This document shows positions 46,810-58,799 of a stretch of 64,000 bases of DNA, piece after piece. The translations under genes were made by a program, and so were the position numbers. Every line of letters starts with the position of its first letter. The stretch's first letter is position 1. A model generated the notes under the pieces. The model ran no database searches. It was given only the letters and a program-made list of their open reading frames with translations, and had not been told where the DNA came from. Origin of the DNA: Undaria pinnatifida (lineage: Eukaryota > Sar > Phaeophyceae > Laminariales > Alariaceae); the NCBI GenBank assembly GCA_012845835.1, contig JABAKD010000021.1:9094006-9158005 (forward strand), written 5' to 3'.

Positions 46810-48236
46810 TCGACGTGGTTGGGTACGGGACGCTATCTGTTGTACTCCCAGGGGATCTGACTGTTAAACCTTTGGATGTAGCCTACGTGCCGGAAATCGC
46901 ATTCAACTTGTTCTCGCTGATGGCGGCGCACAAGCAGGGAGTAACATTGACGACTGAGGAGAAAGATATGTGCATTTCTCTTTTCAATGGGAGGTTGAGA
47001 TTTGAAGGTGATGGATCCAGTTACTCCGGATTCGCTTACAGGATAGAGCCAGACCACGGCTTTGTGCCGTTCCCCCTCGAAACCACCAACCCTCCCGAGA
47101 CTTGTGTTGAATATGGTTGCGGTTTTCCCCTCGCTTTTCCTGTGCTTGCACCCGGTAGTACCTCGTCTACTGAGACTCATGTAGACATCAACGTTTTTCA
47201 CTGCGTGCAAGGTCACTCGAATAAACTACTGTTGCCAGAGACCGCAAAATCACTCGGTTTAGAACTGGTAGGAAAACTCGAGCCCTGTACGGGATGCTCT
47301 ATGGCGAAAGGCTACCGTAAGCCTATCCCCAACAGCACCAAATCACGCGCGACAGAGAAGTTGGGAAGTTTTTTTGTTGACCTCAGCGGACCTAAGAGAA
47401 CACCTTCCCTGACGGGTGCGCGGTATGTCATGCTTGTGAAGAATGACTACTCTCGCCACGCGTGAGTGTATTTTCTGAAGCATAAATCGGATTCAGGAGA
47501 CGCATTTGGGAAGTTTTTGGCTGACGCGCGCGTCGACGGAGTACCCTCGAAAGTTGAGATAGTGAGGTCTGACAACGGAAGGGAGTTTTTCAGTGGTGAG
47601 TTTGGAGAGGTTTGCAAACAGTATTGCATCAAGCAGGAATTCACCAATGCCGATAGTCCTAAGCAGAACGGTGTGGTAGAGAGAGCGCTAGGTATCATCC
47701 AGAACGCGAGACTCGCGGCGTGCATCCAAGCGCCCGTCATCTTTCCTGACATTCAACTGCCGCCGACTGAATCCCTATGGGCGGAAGGGGTTCACTGGGC
47801 TTGTGACGCCCTGAACCACACCGCGACCACTGCAAACCCCGGGAACCGGTCGCCGCACGAAATGTGGTACGGAACTGCCGCGCCTGCTTCACCGCACCCG
47901 TTCCTTCGCCCAGCGTTCTGTCGCTGGAAACGCCCGACGAAGTCGCACCTCCGGGCCGAAAGCTGCTCGTACCTCGGGCCGGGCATCGACCACCCAGGTG
48001 ACTGTTTGCGGAATTTCACGCGGGCGAACAAGGTGGTGGAAACAAGGGACGTGACCTGGGAGGCAACGCTTAGTACAGAAATGCCGTCGCCCCCGCTGCT
48101 GGAGATGCCAGAGCAGGGAGGGACCGTGAACCTAGAAGAAGCGCCTGAGCCGGGAGGGACAGATTACTATGAATCCGCCCCGACGCGGTGTTGGGGAGGG
48201 GAATTCCTCACCAACTCCGTCGGGTGTCTCCAATGA
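46752..48236 (+). pseudogene. pol: Copia GAG-pre-integrase and integrase (broken)
   Basis: The zinc-binding HHCC module uses His codons at 47199 and 47214 and Cys codons at 47286 and 47295 (FHCVQGH ... CTGC). The integrase core keeps all three acidic residues: Asp 47379 (FFVDLSGP), Asp 47571 (RSDNGREF) and Glu 47679 (NGVVERAL). Spacing between the last two is 35 residues, the DD35E arrangement. A TGA at 47463-47465 interrupts the frame between the first and second Asp (after NDYSRHA), where Trp would be a one-base change away. The frame ends near 48236 and the following RT continues in another frame. The C-terminal LNHTATTANPGNRSPHEMWYG region is typical of Copia integrases. Confidence 0.9.
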
Positions 48237-50168
48237 CGCAAGCTGCCGGCGATTCGCAAGCCGAAAGTGAGGAGCTGAATGATTCATCAACGGTCAGCAG
48301 CAAACCGCCCGAAAGCGACACTTCATCTCGAGATGACCACGATGCGTCCTCCTCTGACAACGGAGCTCTGACCCCGGTTGCTATCCGGACTGCTGCGCGC
48401 CAACTTGGAACGCACATGTCAGGACCGGGCGATGGTGAAGAGATTCGGGAGGGAAGTACGAGAGCGCAGACCAGAGCGCTCAACCGGGAAGCGGCAACGG
48501 GGCTGATTACTACGATCGGACCCTGTGAGGGAGGCCGCCTATTCCATGCGCTACTGGCGGCCCAAGACGCAGGCGGTGAACCTACTCGGTTGCCGGATGG
48601 CCTCCTCAAGGAGGTGGAACCGGAACCGACGTCTTACTCCGCGGCACGTGCATCAATCCACTCTGGCGTTTGGGCGGAGGCCATGCAAGCAGAATTTGAT
48701 GGACTAGAGGCCGCTGACACTTTCACTGAGATTCCCGAAGTTCCGGCGGGTAGCAATATTGTGGAATCAAAGTGGCTCTTGAAGTCGAAGGGCGACGAGC
48801 ATGGCATGATTGATAGAGCTGAGGCGAGATTGGTAGCTAAGGGCTATAGTCAGGTAGAGGGAGTTGACTACTTTGATACGTTTGCCCCTACTGCATCAAC
48901 CACGTCTAACCGCATCGTTGCAGCAATGGCATGCAAACTTGACTGGGACTTGAGGCACTTGGGGGTTCACCAGGCCTTTATTCAGTCAGAGTTAGATACC
49001 GAAGTTTTCTTAAGATTGCCCCATGGGTGTGGGCAGTTATCGGGTAAGGTAGTCCGACTCAACAAAGCTATTTACGGGCTGAAGCAGAGTGGTCGCTCGT
49101 GGTATAAGCTACTGTCGTCAACCTTGCTTGAGTGTGGTTTTGAGCAGTGCTTGGTAGACCCGTGCTTCTTTCGACTGATGGTGGATGACGAGGTTGCAGC
49201 GATGCTGGTGGTCCACGTGGACGACATCAAGATCGCAGCCACCAAGGATATAACGGAGCCAGTAGTGGCGGATCTCAACAAGAGATTCCCTACGAAACAT
49301 CTTGGCGAGGTTACGTGGTACATGGGTAGCGAGTACAAGAGAGATCGTGAGAAAGGGACCTTGGAGATTTCGCAGGCTCAGTTTACTCGAAATGTTGTCG
49401 AACGTTTTGGAATCGCGAAAACCAGCCCCATCCCCGCTTCTCCGTCATTGGACCTCAGGCACGTGAGTGGTGAGGACCCTGCGGTGGACGCTAGATACCG
49501 GGAGCATATTGTGAATTGCGAATCAGACGAGGCCGGACATCGCCAACGCAGTACGGGCGGTTGCGAGGTTTTCACATGACCTTAAAAAGGTACATGTTAA
49601 GGCGGCTAGGAAGATAATCGAGTACCTGAGCGCTACAGCTCACTTGGGTCTGACGTTCAGGAAGGACAGTAAACTAGAGGAAGTGCAGTTGGAATACGGC
49701 TTGGAGACGTACGTGGACGCGGACTACGCCCATAAGGTCGACAAAAGGCGTTTGGTCTCAGGCGTGGCTGTCTGTTGCGGGGGTACACTTGTGTCGTGGT
49801 TTTCTGGGACGTAGAAGTGCGTCACGCTATCAACCACCGAGGCAGAGTACGTAGCCGTGGCCGACGGGGTGAAATAAGCCCTTTACGTGAGAGGAGTGTT
49901 GGTTTTTCTGATGCCCAGTCTTGGGTCGCCGAGTATTGGAGTGTTTGAAGACAACATAGGGGCGATAGACGTGGCCAAAAACCCATTGAGCTCATCCAAC
50001 AGTAACCACATCGATGTACGGTACCATTTTCTGCGCGAGTTGGTGGGGACGGGCGACTTGTCGGTTAAGTATCTCCGGACGGATGACCAGCATGCGGACA
50101 ATCTCACGAAGGCTATTTGCAGAGAGAGTTTTGATAAACACCGAGATTTTCTGTTAGAAATACAGTAA
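48188..50168 (+). pseudogene. pol: Copia reverse transcriptase and RNase H (broken)
   Basis: The RT domain runs from about 48650 to 49480: ARLVAKGYSQVEGVDYFDTFAP, then motif A HLGVHQAFIQSELDTEVFL, KAIYGLKQSGRSWY, and the HVDDI active-site box (49214-49228). In motif A the residue before VHQAF is Gly (GGG, 48962-48964), where RTs carry a catalytic Asp. The frame shifts between about 49500 and 49527 (picked up at TRPDIANAV). RNase H follows with YVDADYA, LSTTEAEYVA and FEDNIGAI, interrupted by TAG at 49812-49814 and TAA at 49875-49877. It ends with HIDVRYHFLRE...DQHADNLTKA and stop near 50168. Confidence 0.92.
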
Positions 50169-50235
50169 TTTGTTGTTTGTGGATGGTGTATGTTGTATTT
50201 TCGAGGATTGTTAGTTGATCCAGCGCCAGGGAGGG

Positions 50236-50580
50236 TGTTCGATATATCTTGTCTCAACGAACAGCCTAGCAATAAGTTACGGTTACATACGTTGTGTCAC
50301 GGAGGTAAGTTACAGGGATCGTCTCGTGGTATCACCCATTGAGCAGTCCCACGGGTATGTACGAGTAGGCACTATGCGAGGAGGTTCAAGTATTCGACTA
50401 CGAGCGGTTGTTACTGGGCTGTGGAGAGTTGGCCCACATGACTCACTCCGCTTCACCCCTCTGCATAATAAAGACACCTTAAACTATTTTCTACACACTG
50501 CGTGTTGCAGTGCCTCGCTCACAGCCTAGTGTGGCTGTCGGGAGCTTATCCATCCATCGCATATCAGCGCTAATTGAACA
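50236..50580 (+). repeat. Copia 3' LTR and preceding polypurine tract
   Basis: 345 bp, TGTTCG...TTGAACA. It is directly preceded by the purine-rich CCAGGGAGGG (50226-50235), the expected plus-strand primer site. AATAAA at 50467-50472. It is followed at once by the TSD CACCA. Confidence 0.93.
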
Positions 50581-50585
50581 CACCA

Positions 50586-51611
50586 ACGCTTCATCATGCA
50601 CATCGATAACGAGATATTATCTACACCATGGGCTTGCTCTGTACTTCACGACAACTCGGCATGACATGAACCCAGCAAGTTCATCGACCGACATCGACTG
50701 TCGGGAACATGCACTATTACATGGTGTTTAACGGTTTACTTTTGCAATCTTCTATAGGGAGGAAGATTTGGTTCACGCAGCATTTTGTACTTTGCAATCT
50801 GCGATCGCACATGGGTTCAGGTCGGGCCATCACATCATGTTGACAGCATCTCTTGCTAAACTCCCGCTCATCCCTCTGCACGGTCATCAATATCATGTCT
50901 TCACCGATCATCAATCACCATCATCATCATCATCATCATCATCATCAGCTGATGCACTTCACGACGATATCTCTACGAACACATCAGTCATCATATCTAC
51001 GAAGCAACACAAGCAGGAAAATCGTCGCTTCTTCATGTACCACACAGCAGCTCACCAGGGAAGAACATTGGAGCCTTCGACGCAACGAGCTACAATACCA
51101 GTTGATCATTTTTGGCGGCTCTGTACTAGGCAATTTCGTTGGGGTGGTGTTTGTTACCTTTTTGGTTTTTCTTCATTATACATTGGCTCCGTTGTACAAC
51201 ACCCGTACCTATGAGTACAAGCATCACACAAGACTATGAAAATGACTGATACGTACCCATTTTCTGCTGTTGTTGTACCGATTTACGTCTACCAGCTGGC
51301 GTGTTTCTACGTGTTAAGATTTTGGTGTTGTTCTGGCTTTGTTTCGACAGTGTATCATACGTACAGGCTCATGAACAGAATGTGGTACATATTTGCGGGT
51401 AATGTTTAGACGCAATATCCTCCATATTACAGCTTTTCTTATAACAGATCTGAATATGTTGCTCCAATTGTATTTTGATTACGTTGAGTGACATAGTTAC
51501 TTCCATACGGCCGCGGTTCATACACATAAGACTAAATATAGTTAACCATATTTGTGTGGAATATATTTTGTATCGAATTTCTCTCGTTACTGACTTTTCA
51601 TCAAAGGAGGG
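50586..51611 (+). other. Interior of the outer LTR-like element, right part
   Basis: No retroelement domain recognised. A (CAT)n microsatellite lies at about 50917-50949 and gives poly-Ser or poly-His in open frames. The purine run AAAGGAGGG (51603-51611) just before repeat B looks like a polypurine tract, supporting a plus-strand 3' LTR. Confidence 0.5.
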
Positions 51612-52154
51612 CGTTAGTGAACATGATCTCTGCGGTCCATAAGTACAATTTGACTCGTAGTCACTACCTTGAGTATACTGACTTTCATAGTTCTAGATGC
51701 TGATATGCACAATATTCTGCGAAATACGCGAGAGTTTGTTTTTTCCAGGCGACGTACTGAGTACGGATCGACATACCTGTTGTATCGATAATTTATAGTA
51801 GCAAACGGTATTCAGCTCAGTACAATAGGTAACACAAGGGCGTTACAGATAATTTTACTTAAAACGTTTCAATGAAATTACATAGAATCGTTGCATCGGC
51901 TGCCGTAGAGTAAACCTGCCCGTAGCTTGTGCATAGTCCCGTAATCTAGTGAAGGCATCCCTCACCTCGATCACACCTCTCTCTCCTCTCTTTTTCACCT
52001 ACTTTTCTCTTCTTCTCTTCTATTATTATTGGCCACAAAAGCGTTGTTTTCAGGCCATGCCTGCCCTTCCACACCGGTGATAATTGCGGACACTTCAGAT
52101 ATCGCATACATGTGTAGCTTTTATGTGATAACGCAGAAACACACAATTACTTCA
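51612..52154 (+). repeat. LTR-like direct repeat B
   Basis: Right-hand partner of 42985-43508, preceded by AAAGGAGGG and ending ..ACACAATTACTTCA. The two copies are strongly diverged (many substitutions and indels), so the outer element is clearly older than the Copia insertion inside it. Confidence 0.65.
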
Positions 52155-52199
52155 GCCATTTCTGTGACGCGGGAGCCTGCGGCTGCACCGGAACGGAGT

Positions 52200-53760
52200 T
52201 GAGAACTGGTGCTTCATTTTGAGGCTCAGAGCGCTGAGAAATTTAGTGCTGCACTTTCTGCGCGAGCCCGTTTTCTACGGACGCAGTCTTCCCCCGCGGC
52301 ACGCGAATGTACACGTAGTCGTCGGCTTTGTGCGTAGCCCTTCAGGTGCAGCAGAATCAGTCTCCGTAACCACCGTAATTGAGGTGGTCTTGTACCCACT
52401 TGCTCCGGGGGTGGCCGGCGCAGGGGTCATCCTGGCGGCCTTGCGCCCGGTATGCTGAGCGGGACCGCTTGAGGACGTTTGCTGCTGTAAGGGAGTATGG
52501 CTGTGGCTCTGGCCATGGACGACTTTCCCCATTTTAACCTGCTGGCGTTCGGGTCAGTCCCACTGTTTGTGACCTTGCTTGCCACACACTAAACACTCGT
52601 GGTTGTCGTACAGGGGGTTCCGATCTGCTTTCACAACAGCAGCATCGGCACTCTCGAGCGAGCCGAGCTTGTCAGCGGCACCTCCTGTTCCTCGCCCTCG
52701 CAGCAACCGATCTAGCGTACCGCCGTTTTTCCGTTTCCTGACGTTCAGCATCGTTAGCCTCAACTTCAACTTAGTCGCGTTGCTGCTTGACAACAAAATT
52801 GAACAACCGCCGGGATCATGAATTACGACATCGAATCGAATAGTTTTGTCCACTTCGCGGTGGAACTCTAGTGGTTCTAATCCCGCCGCTATGGCCTTTA
52901 CCAGCATCTTGCCATGCTTTGGGTTATACCGACGACCGTCGGGCTCCATCATCTCCGTGAGCGCCGACGTCAGCAAGGTATTTCCGCGAGGAACGGTTTT
53001 GAACGAACACCCTGCTATCTACCGGCACGCTCGCATTCGTCTTCAGCACACGGAATATCTGGCCGCAATATTCCTGACCACTCGTCTGCTGCGAATCTAT
53101 ACCAGCACACGTAGCCCTTGCATTAGCACTTCTTCAGAGATCTCGACCCCGGGCAAGTCATCTAGAGCTCGTCAGCCATCATCATTTGGGTCGCCGAAAC
53201 CACCAGCTCTCACTTCCTCGCGCGCACTAAGTATTCCTCATCACGGTTTGGTATGCACACGTGCTGCTCGTAATCCGAGTAGGCAACAAGAATTTCGCGC
53301 ATATCTTCGATAGAAACAGAATCACCACCCAACCTAGGCGGCCTGTTTCCTGCTATGGTAACCTTGGCATGGGTCTTCGTCCAGCCGCCCGCTCGGCCTC
53401 CATCTCCCTTGTTGCCCCAACCTGCAGAATGGATCCCGCCAGCGCCCTGTGCTCGCTCTCCACTTGTTGTTGTAGGTTTTTCATTTGCTTCCGGTTGGTG
53501 TCCAACACCAATACGCAAACCACTGCTCCCCGGCCTCCGAAAAGAAAGTTGATGACGTTTTGGGCAGTAAGCATAAGTTGCCGGAAAACATTGAATCGCG
53601 ACCGTCGACCCGGTGGTATAAACTCTCTGAATTCTCTTCGTAGATTTAGAGTGCGTCCGTGTCTAAAATGCGAAAGGTCAATCGCTACTACACGGGGAAG
53701 TGCCATGCCATTGGCCATGGACATTCCAACCCTTCCCTCAAGTGCTCACAAGGAACCCAT
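52200..53760 (-). pseudogene. gag: Gypsy-like gag relic with zinc knuckle
   Basis: Minus-strand pieces of one gag-like protein in three frames. The N-terminal part is at 53724-53353 (RHGRTLNLRREFREFIPPGRR, then a Gln/Glu-rich coiled-coil-like piece) and a middle part at 53518-53210. The C-terminal part at 52976-52554 ends in HECLVCGKQGHKQWD. This would be a CCHC knuckle, but the codon for the last Cys is TGA (about 52551-52553). Translation after it stays open in the same frame to 52275 (MGKVVHGQSHSHTPLQQQ), which supports a point-mutated stop. The sequence stops resembling gag where LTR-like repeat B begins. Confidence 0.7.
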
Positions 53761-53799
53761 CAGCGACAGTGGAACTCCCTGAAATTTTTCGTCCAACCA

Positions 53800-56700
53800 C
53801 TATTTACGCGGTAGTTGCCCGCTGATACGACCACAGCGGTACAAGTCTAAACGCGTGTATGATTTCCATAAGTTCTTCACCAAGAAACCTGAAACCTTCA
53901 CGATCATGAAAAAGAAGTTAGTGCACAGAGACTGCGTTTGGATACTTCGAATCGTGCAAGAGGCCACTCTCGCTCACGGGAAGGGTATGCCACAGATACT
54001 CCACGAACAAGTCCAACAGCGGCACTGTTCTGTATACACACTCCAAAGACATGCGCCGAAGCAGAATGTTCGATTATATCTACATGTCGATGATTACCTG
54101 AGTGACGGAAGCGCCCAAGCCGACGCAGTACCTCATATTCATTCAGTCCATTTGCCGTCTGGGCTCGAATCATTTGATTTACAGCGGTTTAGTCGTTCCC
54201 TTGTATTCATGCGCCTAATTCATACAGACGCTTGAGGTCGTGTGAATAGCTAATTAATGTCATGATGAGTGTCGACGAGGTTATATATGTATCAAATCAG
54301 AACGTACACGTGACAACGCTAAAACACCGCGGGACCTGGACAGGCTTACAGTACGCGCAACAACATCCTGACGGCAGCGTTCGGTAGAGTTGACGGACGG
54401 TAGACCTCTGTAATGAACCGGAATTTTTCATGCTTCTGTACAGTCATCCCACGGAATTTTTGCGTCAAAATTTCCCCGGACGATTGGGTTCCTCATGCAA
54501 GGAACTTCCTGTCAATAAGGTAATTTCACGAGTACATTTTGTTTTTGGACTAAGGCGTAGAAGCTTGGTCGGGTTGTGCGAACGAATGACTTCAGAGTCT
54601 TTTTTCGGGGGAGCTAATGAGTTCTTTACCTGAGGAGCTTCGGCTGCAACCCTACCGTGGGATGGCTCGGTAGGCAAAATACAGCAGACGAGACGTCGAG
54701 CACAAACCTACGTGGCGACGGCTGTAGGCTTTTATCTTGGCGCGATACAGAATTGACCTCCACCTGGGCCTGCAGATTCCCACGTATCCACCGCTTGATC
54801 ATGGAAAGCAAGATCGATTGCGGCCATCAACCGCCGGGAGCTATATAATAAGGTAGTGGGATAAAGGGACATCGCAGATATATATATATATATATATATA
54901 TATATTGCGATGGTTCCTATGTTGACGATTTGGACAATTTCGGCGCCAACAGGAAGGCGCAATTGTGCGTCCACTCGTCAGAGACGCTCCGTCGCAGTCG
55001 GTTTCGAAGCAATCCCGGACGTCAAGTTGTTGACGGTTTGGTGGGCTTGTATCGGAATTTCGATTTTTTATCCAACTGTTTTTCGAAAGTACACGGGCTA
55101 TTACATGAGCATATATCTTAGGAGCCTCACTTACCACTCGCATAATTGTTTGACAAGGCCGCGTTTTGAAATAGACCGACCAATCAGTGCCCAACGGTAA
55201 TCTTCGTTTCAACAACCAGCCAACCTTGAAGTGGACGGAGCTTGCCAGAAAAAACGTCGACACACCCCAACGTAAGAACTCATCGTTTCCTGGTAGGCAC
55301 ACCCTGGCGAGCGAAGTGATCGAATCCTGGCCGTGGCCCGCACCTTTCCGTCAAGCGCGTCGTTAATGGTCACAACAAACACCGGCTGTCTTCGCAGGAT
55401 ATCATGTCTGGTGCACGCCGATGCCGTTGGGACATACGTAGATGTCTCAAGTTACAAAAAATGTGCAGGTTTTAACGTGTCATTGGTGTCGTTTCTAGGA
55501 TACGTGCACTGGCTTGCGGCAGCACTATTTTCAGATGGGGCATCAACCGACCACAGGACCAGCCGTACCCTGCACACCGACCCAACTCCGGCGTCAAACA
55601 GGTACAGCGCTAGGCGAAGGGGACATCTTGGATCGTGTGCAGGGGATAAGGCGAAACCCACTTTTTCGTATCCGTTGATTTCTATTGCCCAGAGATCGCT
55701 TTGGCAAGTGGTGCGACCTGGTCTTGTCGCAATATCTAACTTTGGTAACGTGATGTATATTAAGGGAGTCAACGAAGCCGGTGTCCGAACGTCGGTGGCG
55801 CGAGCGGGGTATTCCGTGTTTTTCGATGTACCCTGTTCTCTTAGCGCCACCTGCGGCGTCGGTCCATTGTCATGCCACGAGGCATAATAGTCATATTGAG
55901 TATTTACGAAGGCAACCACCTTCGAAGAGCCTCACCGATACAATGGTGCGGTGTGTCTATACCGTTTCCTCATGTAACGGGATCACATCGGCGATCGTGT
56001 TTATGCCACACGCAGAGACCGCAACAGCGACACCGTTGATAGAATAACATGCTAGCTAGTCTTGTACACAGAATAAGATGGGAATGGTCACCTAGAACTC
56101 GCACCAACGCCATTAACCGAGAGATTCTGGCTAAGATGTTGCGGGAACACGGATGTGGAATTACTCCACCCCAAAGAAGTGCTTGCGCACTTTCGCGAGA
56201 ACCGACGACGTCCAAATATCGTGTGGTTTGCAAACATTATGCCGCGAGAGCGCCATGTGAATCGCGCCGGACGTGTTTTGAGCGTGGAGCGATTGACGAC
56301 GTAGATGATCTCGTGACGAGTCTCACGCACATTGAAGAACTTTCCTTGACGTTGAGTGCAAAGATATGTAGAACGTACTGCATTTTGGTATAAAGCTCAA
56401 GAAATATCCTCGCTAAACCATGGTATAGCGACTCATGGAACGTCTTGTCAATGCCTTAGTACTTCAGAAATGGCTCCCAACGGAACAAGTATGTTCATCA
56501 CGAAGAAAAAGCGATCAAGTAGCTCACGGGCAGGGGCTAGACACGACAGCGCCCGAAGTGTCTCGCATTGTCTGTCGTATAAAACGAACTTGGGATGAAA
56601 GACTGAATCAACGCAGCAGGCGCAATACTTGAAAACTTGAACGGTGGCCGCACCACAAACACGGACAGAACAATCAGTGACGAAAAATTGTCTGACGACG

Positions 56701-57850
56701 ACAACGTAGCCTTATGATTAACAGCACGCGAATGAGTCCACGGATTCGAAATATGCGGTCGACGAGATCGAGGGCATTGCCAAACAGACGGTACGAACAG
56801 CATCGTGGGGTCTCTATGAAGTGTTGACGTTTGAGCTGTCTTGAAAACGTCAGCTGTATACCTCAGGCTCGTGACGTTTTGGTCTGTTGGACTGAGTCCA
56901 CTACCTGATACATTAGAGCGGTTTGCACAAGTACGAATTGATCGCATATCGCCGGGAGTGGGTTCTTCTCATCGTCACAACTGCCCGCTAGCTCGTCTCT
57001 CTTGTTAACGTCGTATTATGGGATACCCTACCTTCCCTCTTATAAATAAACTAACGAATACTCAACGCATTCAGTATTCGCGTGGGTACCAGTATATTCG
57101 CGCAGACAGAATTATCTGGACCGGCGGATAAGCCGTTCAAGCGCACACACACAAGGTAAACCTAGCCTCAGAGTCCAAGTAGAACAATATTTCGACTTGT
57201 CAAGGCTGTGTAGACATGTTAGAACTGTGCAGTGCCTATGAACCCCGACAATCATCGTGCATCCGTCGTATATTTTATCTCATTAAATCAACCTAAAATA
57301 CACCCGCCCCGTAGGCGTTGTTCTACAACGTCAATGTTCATTCTGGCATCCAATAGCTTGAGGAGTATCAGTCACGAACCGCAAGCACCCCGTCTTTCCA
57401 ATACGCGACGGGTAGGTGGCGTCTCTTTATATGTGCCTGTGGCGTGTATGTAATTTAGGCTATCAATCAATGCCAGTTCTTGACGTCTACGTCTGAGTTA
57501 TCGTAACATGGTGATACATATTGATGTTGTCGAATGCGTCAGATAGCCGAATACACCCCCCCGCCGCCCCCCCCTCTTCCGCCCCATGCACCATCACGCC
57601 CCGGAGTTTCCGGTGTCGGTGTTCTTCACTCTTTGCCAAGGATAACTCTGCTCTACCTTAATTGTTTCTGCACTCCAGCCTCTCCGACTACACACCCTTC
57701 TCCTCTTATTCCCACCATCATGGCAATCAACTCCCTCGTCTATTGAACAATCGTAAATAGCTACGACACGGCGAGCAACAGACAGTAAAGTGCTGCACGT
57801 GGCATTCATGGCCGCATGTAGTAGATACGCGGATACCGATTCTCGTTGAA
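53800..57850. other. Intergenic stretch, no confident gene
   Basis: Frames at 53855-54235 (+), 55452-55919 (-) and 56049-56393 (+) are moderately long and not low-complexity, but I recognise no domain. They may be remnants of old elements. An (AT)n tract at 54878-54905 is bracketed by the inverted words CATCGCA (54870-54876) and TGCGATG (54906-54912). A C-rich patch lies at 57557-57575. Confidence 0.4.
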
Positions 57851-57857
57851 AACCACG

Positions 57858-58783
57858 TTAGGTGGAGCGGTCCTGATCCTTGGTCAAGAGGGCGAAGTCG
57901 GTGCCGAGGGGGCTTGACACGCGGTAGTCCTGGACAGTTCCACGGATGTCCCCATACCCCTGCATAATCTTGCGTCCATCCTCGTCCAGAACCGGGCGGG
58001 CCGTCTCTCCCAAAATGCCGGTAAGTGAAGCGCTGTCCAGAGAAAGACCGTCAAGACCTACGTCCATCTGCCAGAACTCCAAGTCGGGGAGGACACGACC
58101 ATCCCAGTCAAGCTCCCCATTTCCTTGGAAGTTTGTGCCGACGTTTAGTCTCACCGTGACAGAGGAAGTAATGGTTTTGAAGACGGAGTAGTTGGACTGC
58201 ACGTCGGAGAGGTTGTTCTGCCCGATGTACTGCGCACACCAGTCGGGGGCGGCCATGTGGTCAAAACGAAGGATCCAGTTTTCAAAGCTCTCCTCAACGA
58301 CCAACTCTCGTTGGCCGTGCAGCATCTCGTCGTACATGCGAGCCCATATCTTGTCCCCTCCGAACTGCCGACACTCCACCGGTAAATTGGACGCGGACAT
58401 AGTAATGCCGTCGGTCACGTACTCGTCTCTGGAGAACCGAAGCAGGCCGTCTACCTCCTCGCCGTCGACAACAGCGCGGAGCCCGCCATTGGAAAGGCAG
58501 GTGGACATGTCGGGGGGGCAGCCGGCGGTGTTTACATCATACGGGTTTGTCACCTCGATAACGAGTGAGTGACCCTCTGAAATGACGCTAACGCCCGTGA
58601 TGAGCTGGCGGTCGGGAAACTCCTCGGGTAGAGGAGCGTTCAGTCTGACGTTGATGTTGATGCTGTCGGTGTCATTGGAAACCATGCAGTACCAGCTATT
58701 GTCCACACCGGACCAATCAATGTGCTGGCCGCGGAGGCCTTGCATGTGTGGGTCGCCGCACACGCTGGTGCCAGGGTCACACG
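57858..58783 (-). CDS. VWD / root-cap-like secreted protein, terminal exon
   Basis: About 308 codons open to the stop at 57858. The N-terminal end reads CDPGTSVCGDPHMQGLRG. The C-G-D-P-H-M word is the start of von Willebrand factor type D and plant root-cap-like domains, followed by YCMVSNDTDSININVRL. A later LTGILGETARPVLDEDG resembles the GILG..YRP word near the end of the root-cap family. There are about eight cysteines, including AGCPPDMSTC, suggesting an extracellular or cell-wall protein. No ATG precedes the conserved start and an in-frame TGA lies at 58812-58814. An AG acceptor at 58784-58785 would begin the exon, so earlier exons (probably with a signal peptide) should lie upstream on the minus strand but are not identified. 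Function is unknown. Confidence 0.65.
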
Positions 58784-58799
58784 CTGCATAGTTTGTTTT

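Larger units (their letters stand above)
44921..50580 (+). mobile_element. Complete but inactivated Ty1/Copia retrotransposon
   Basis: A 5660 bp element with both LTRs and a perfect 5 bp target-site duplication CACCA at 44916-44920 and 50581-50585. The 3' LTR begins TGTTC and ends GAACA, a 5 bp terminal inverted repeat; the 5' LTR start has decayed to TCGTC. Gene order is gag zinc knuckle, protease, GAG-pre-integrase, integrase, reverse transcriptase, RNase H, the Copia order. No good tRNA primer-binding site (TGG-start) follows the 5' LTR. Coding capacity is destroyed by at least six premature stops and about four frameshifts. Outside one gap of about 25 bp the LTRs differ at roughly 20 positions, so the insertion is old. 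It lies inside the LTR-like pair at 43.0 and 51.6 kb. Confidence 0.95.

Noticed and set aside
55333-56393. Possible old transposase or other protein remnant
   Set aside because: Frames on both strands look less random than average, but no motif could be tied to a known family.
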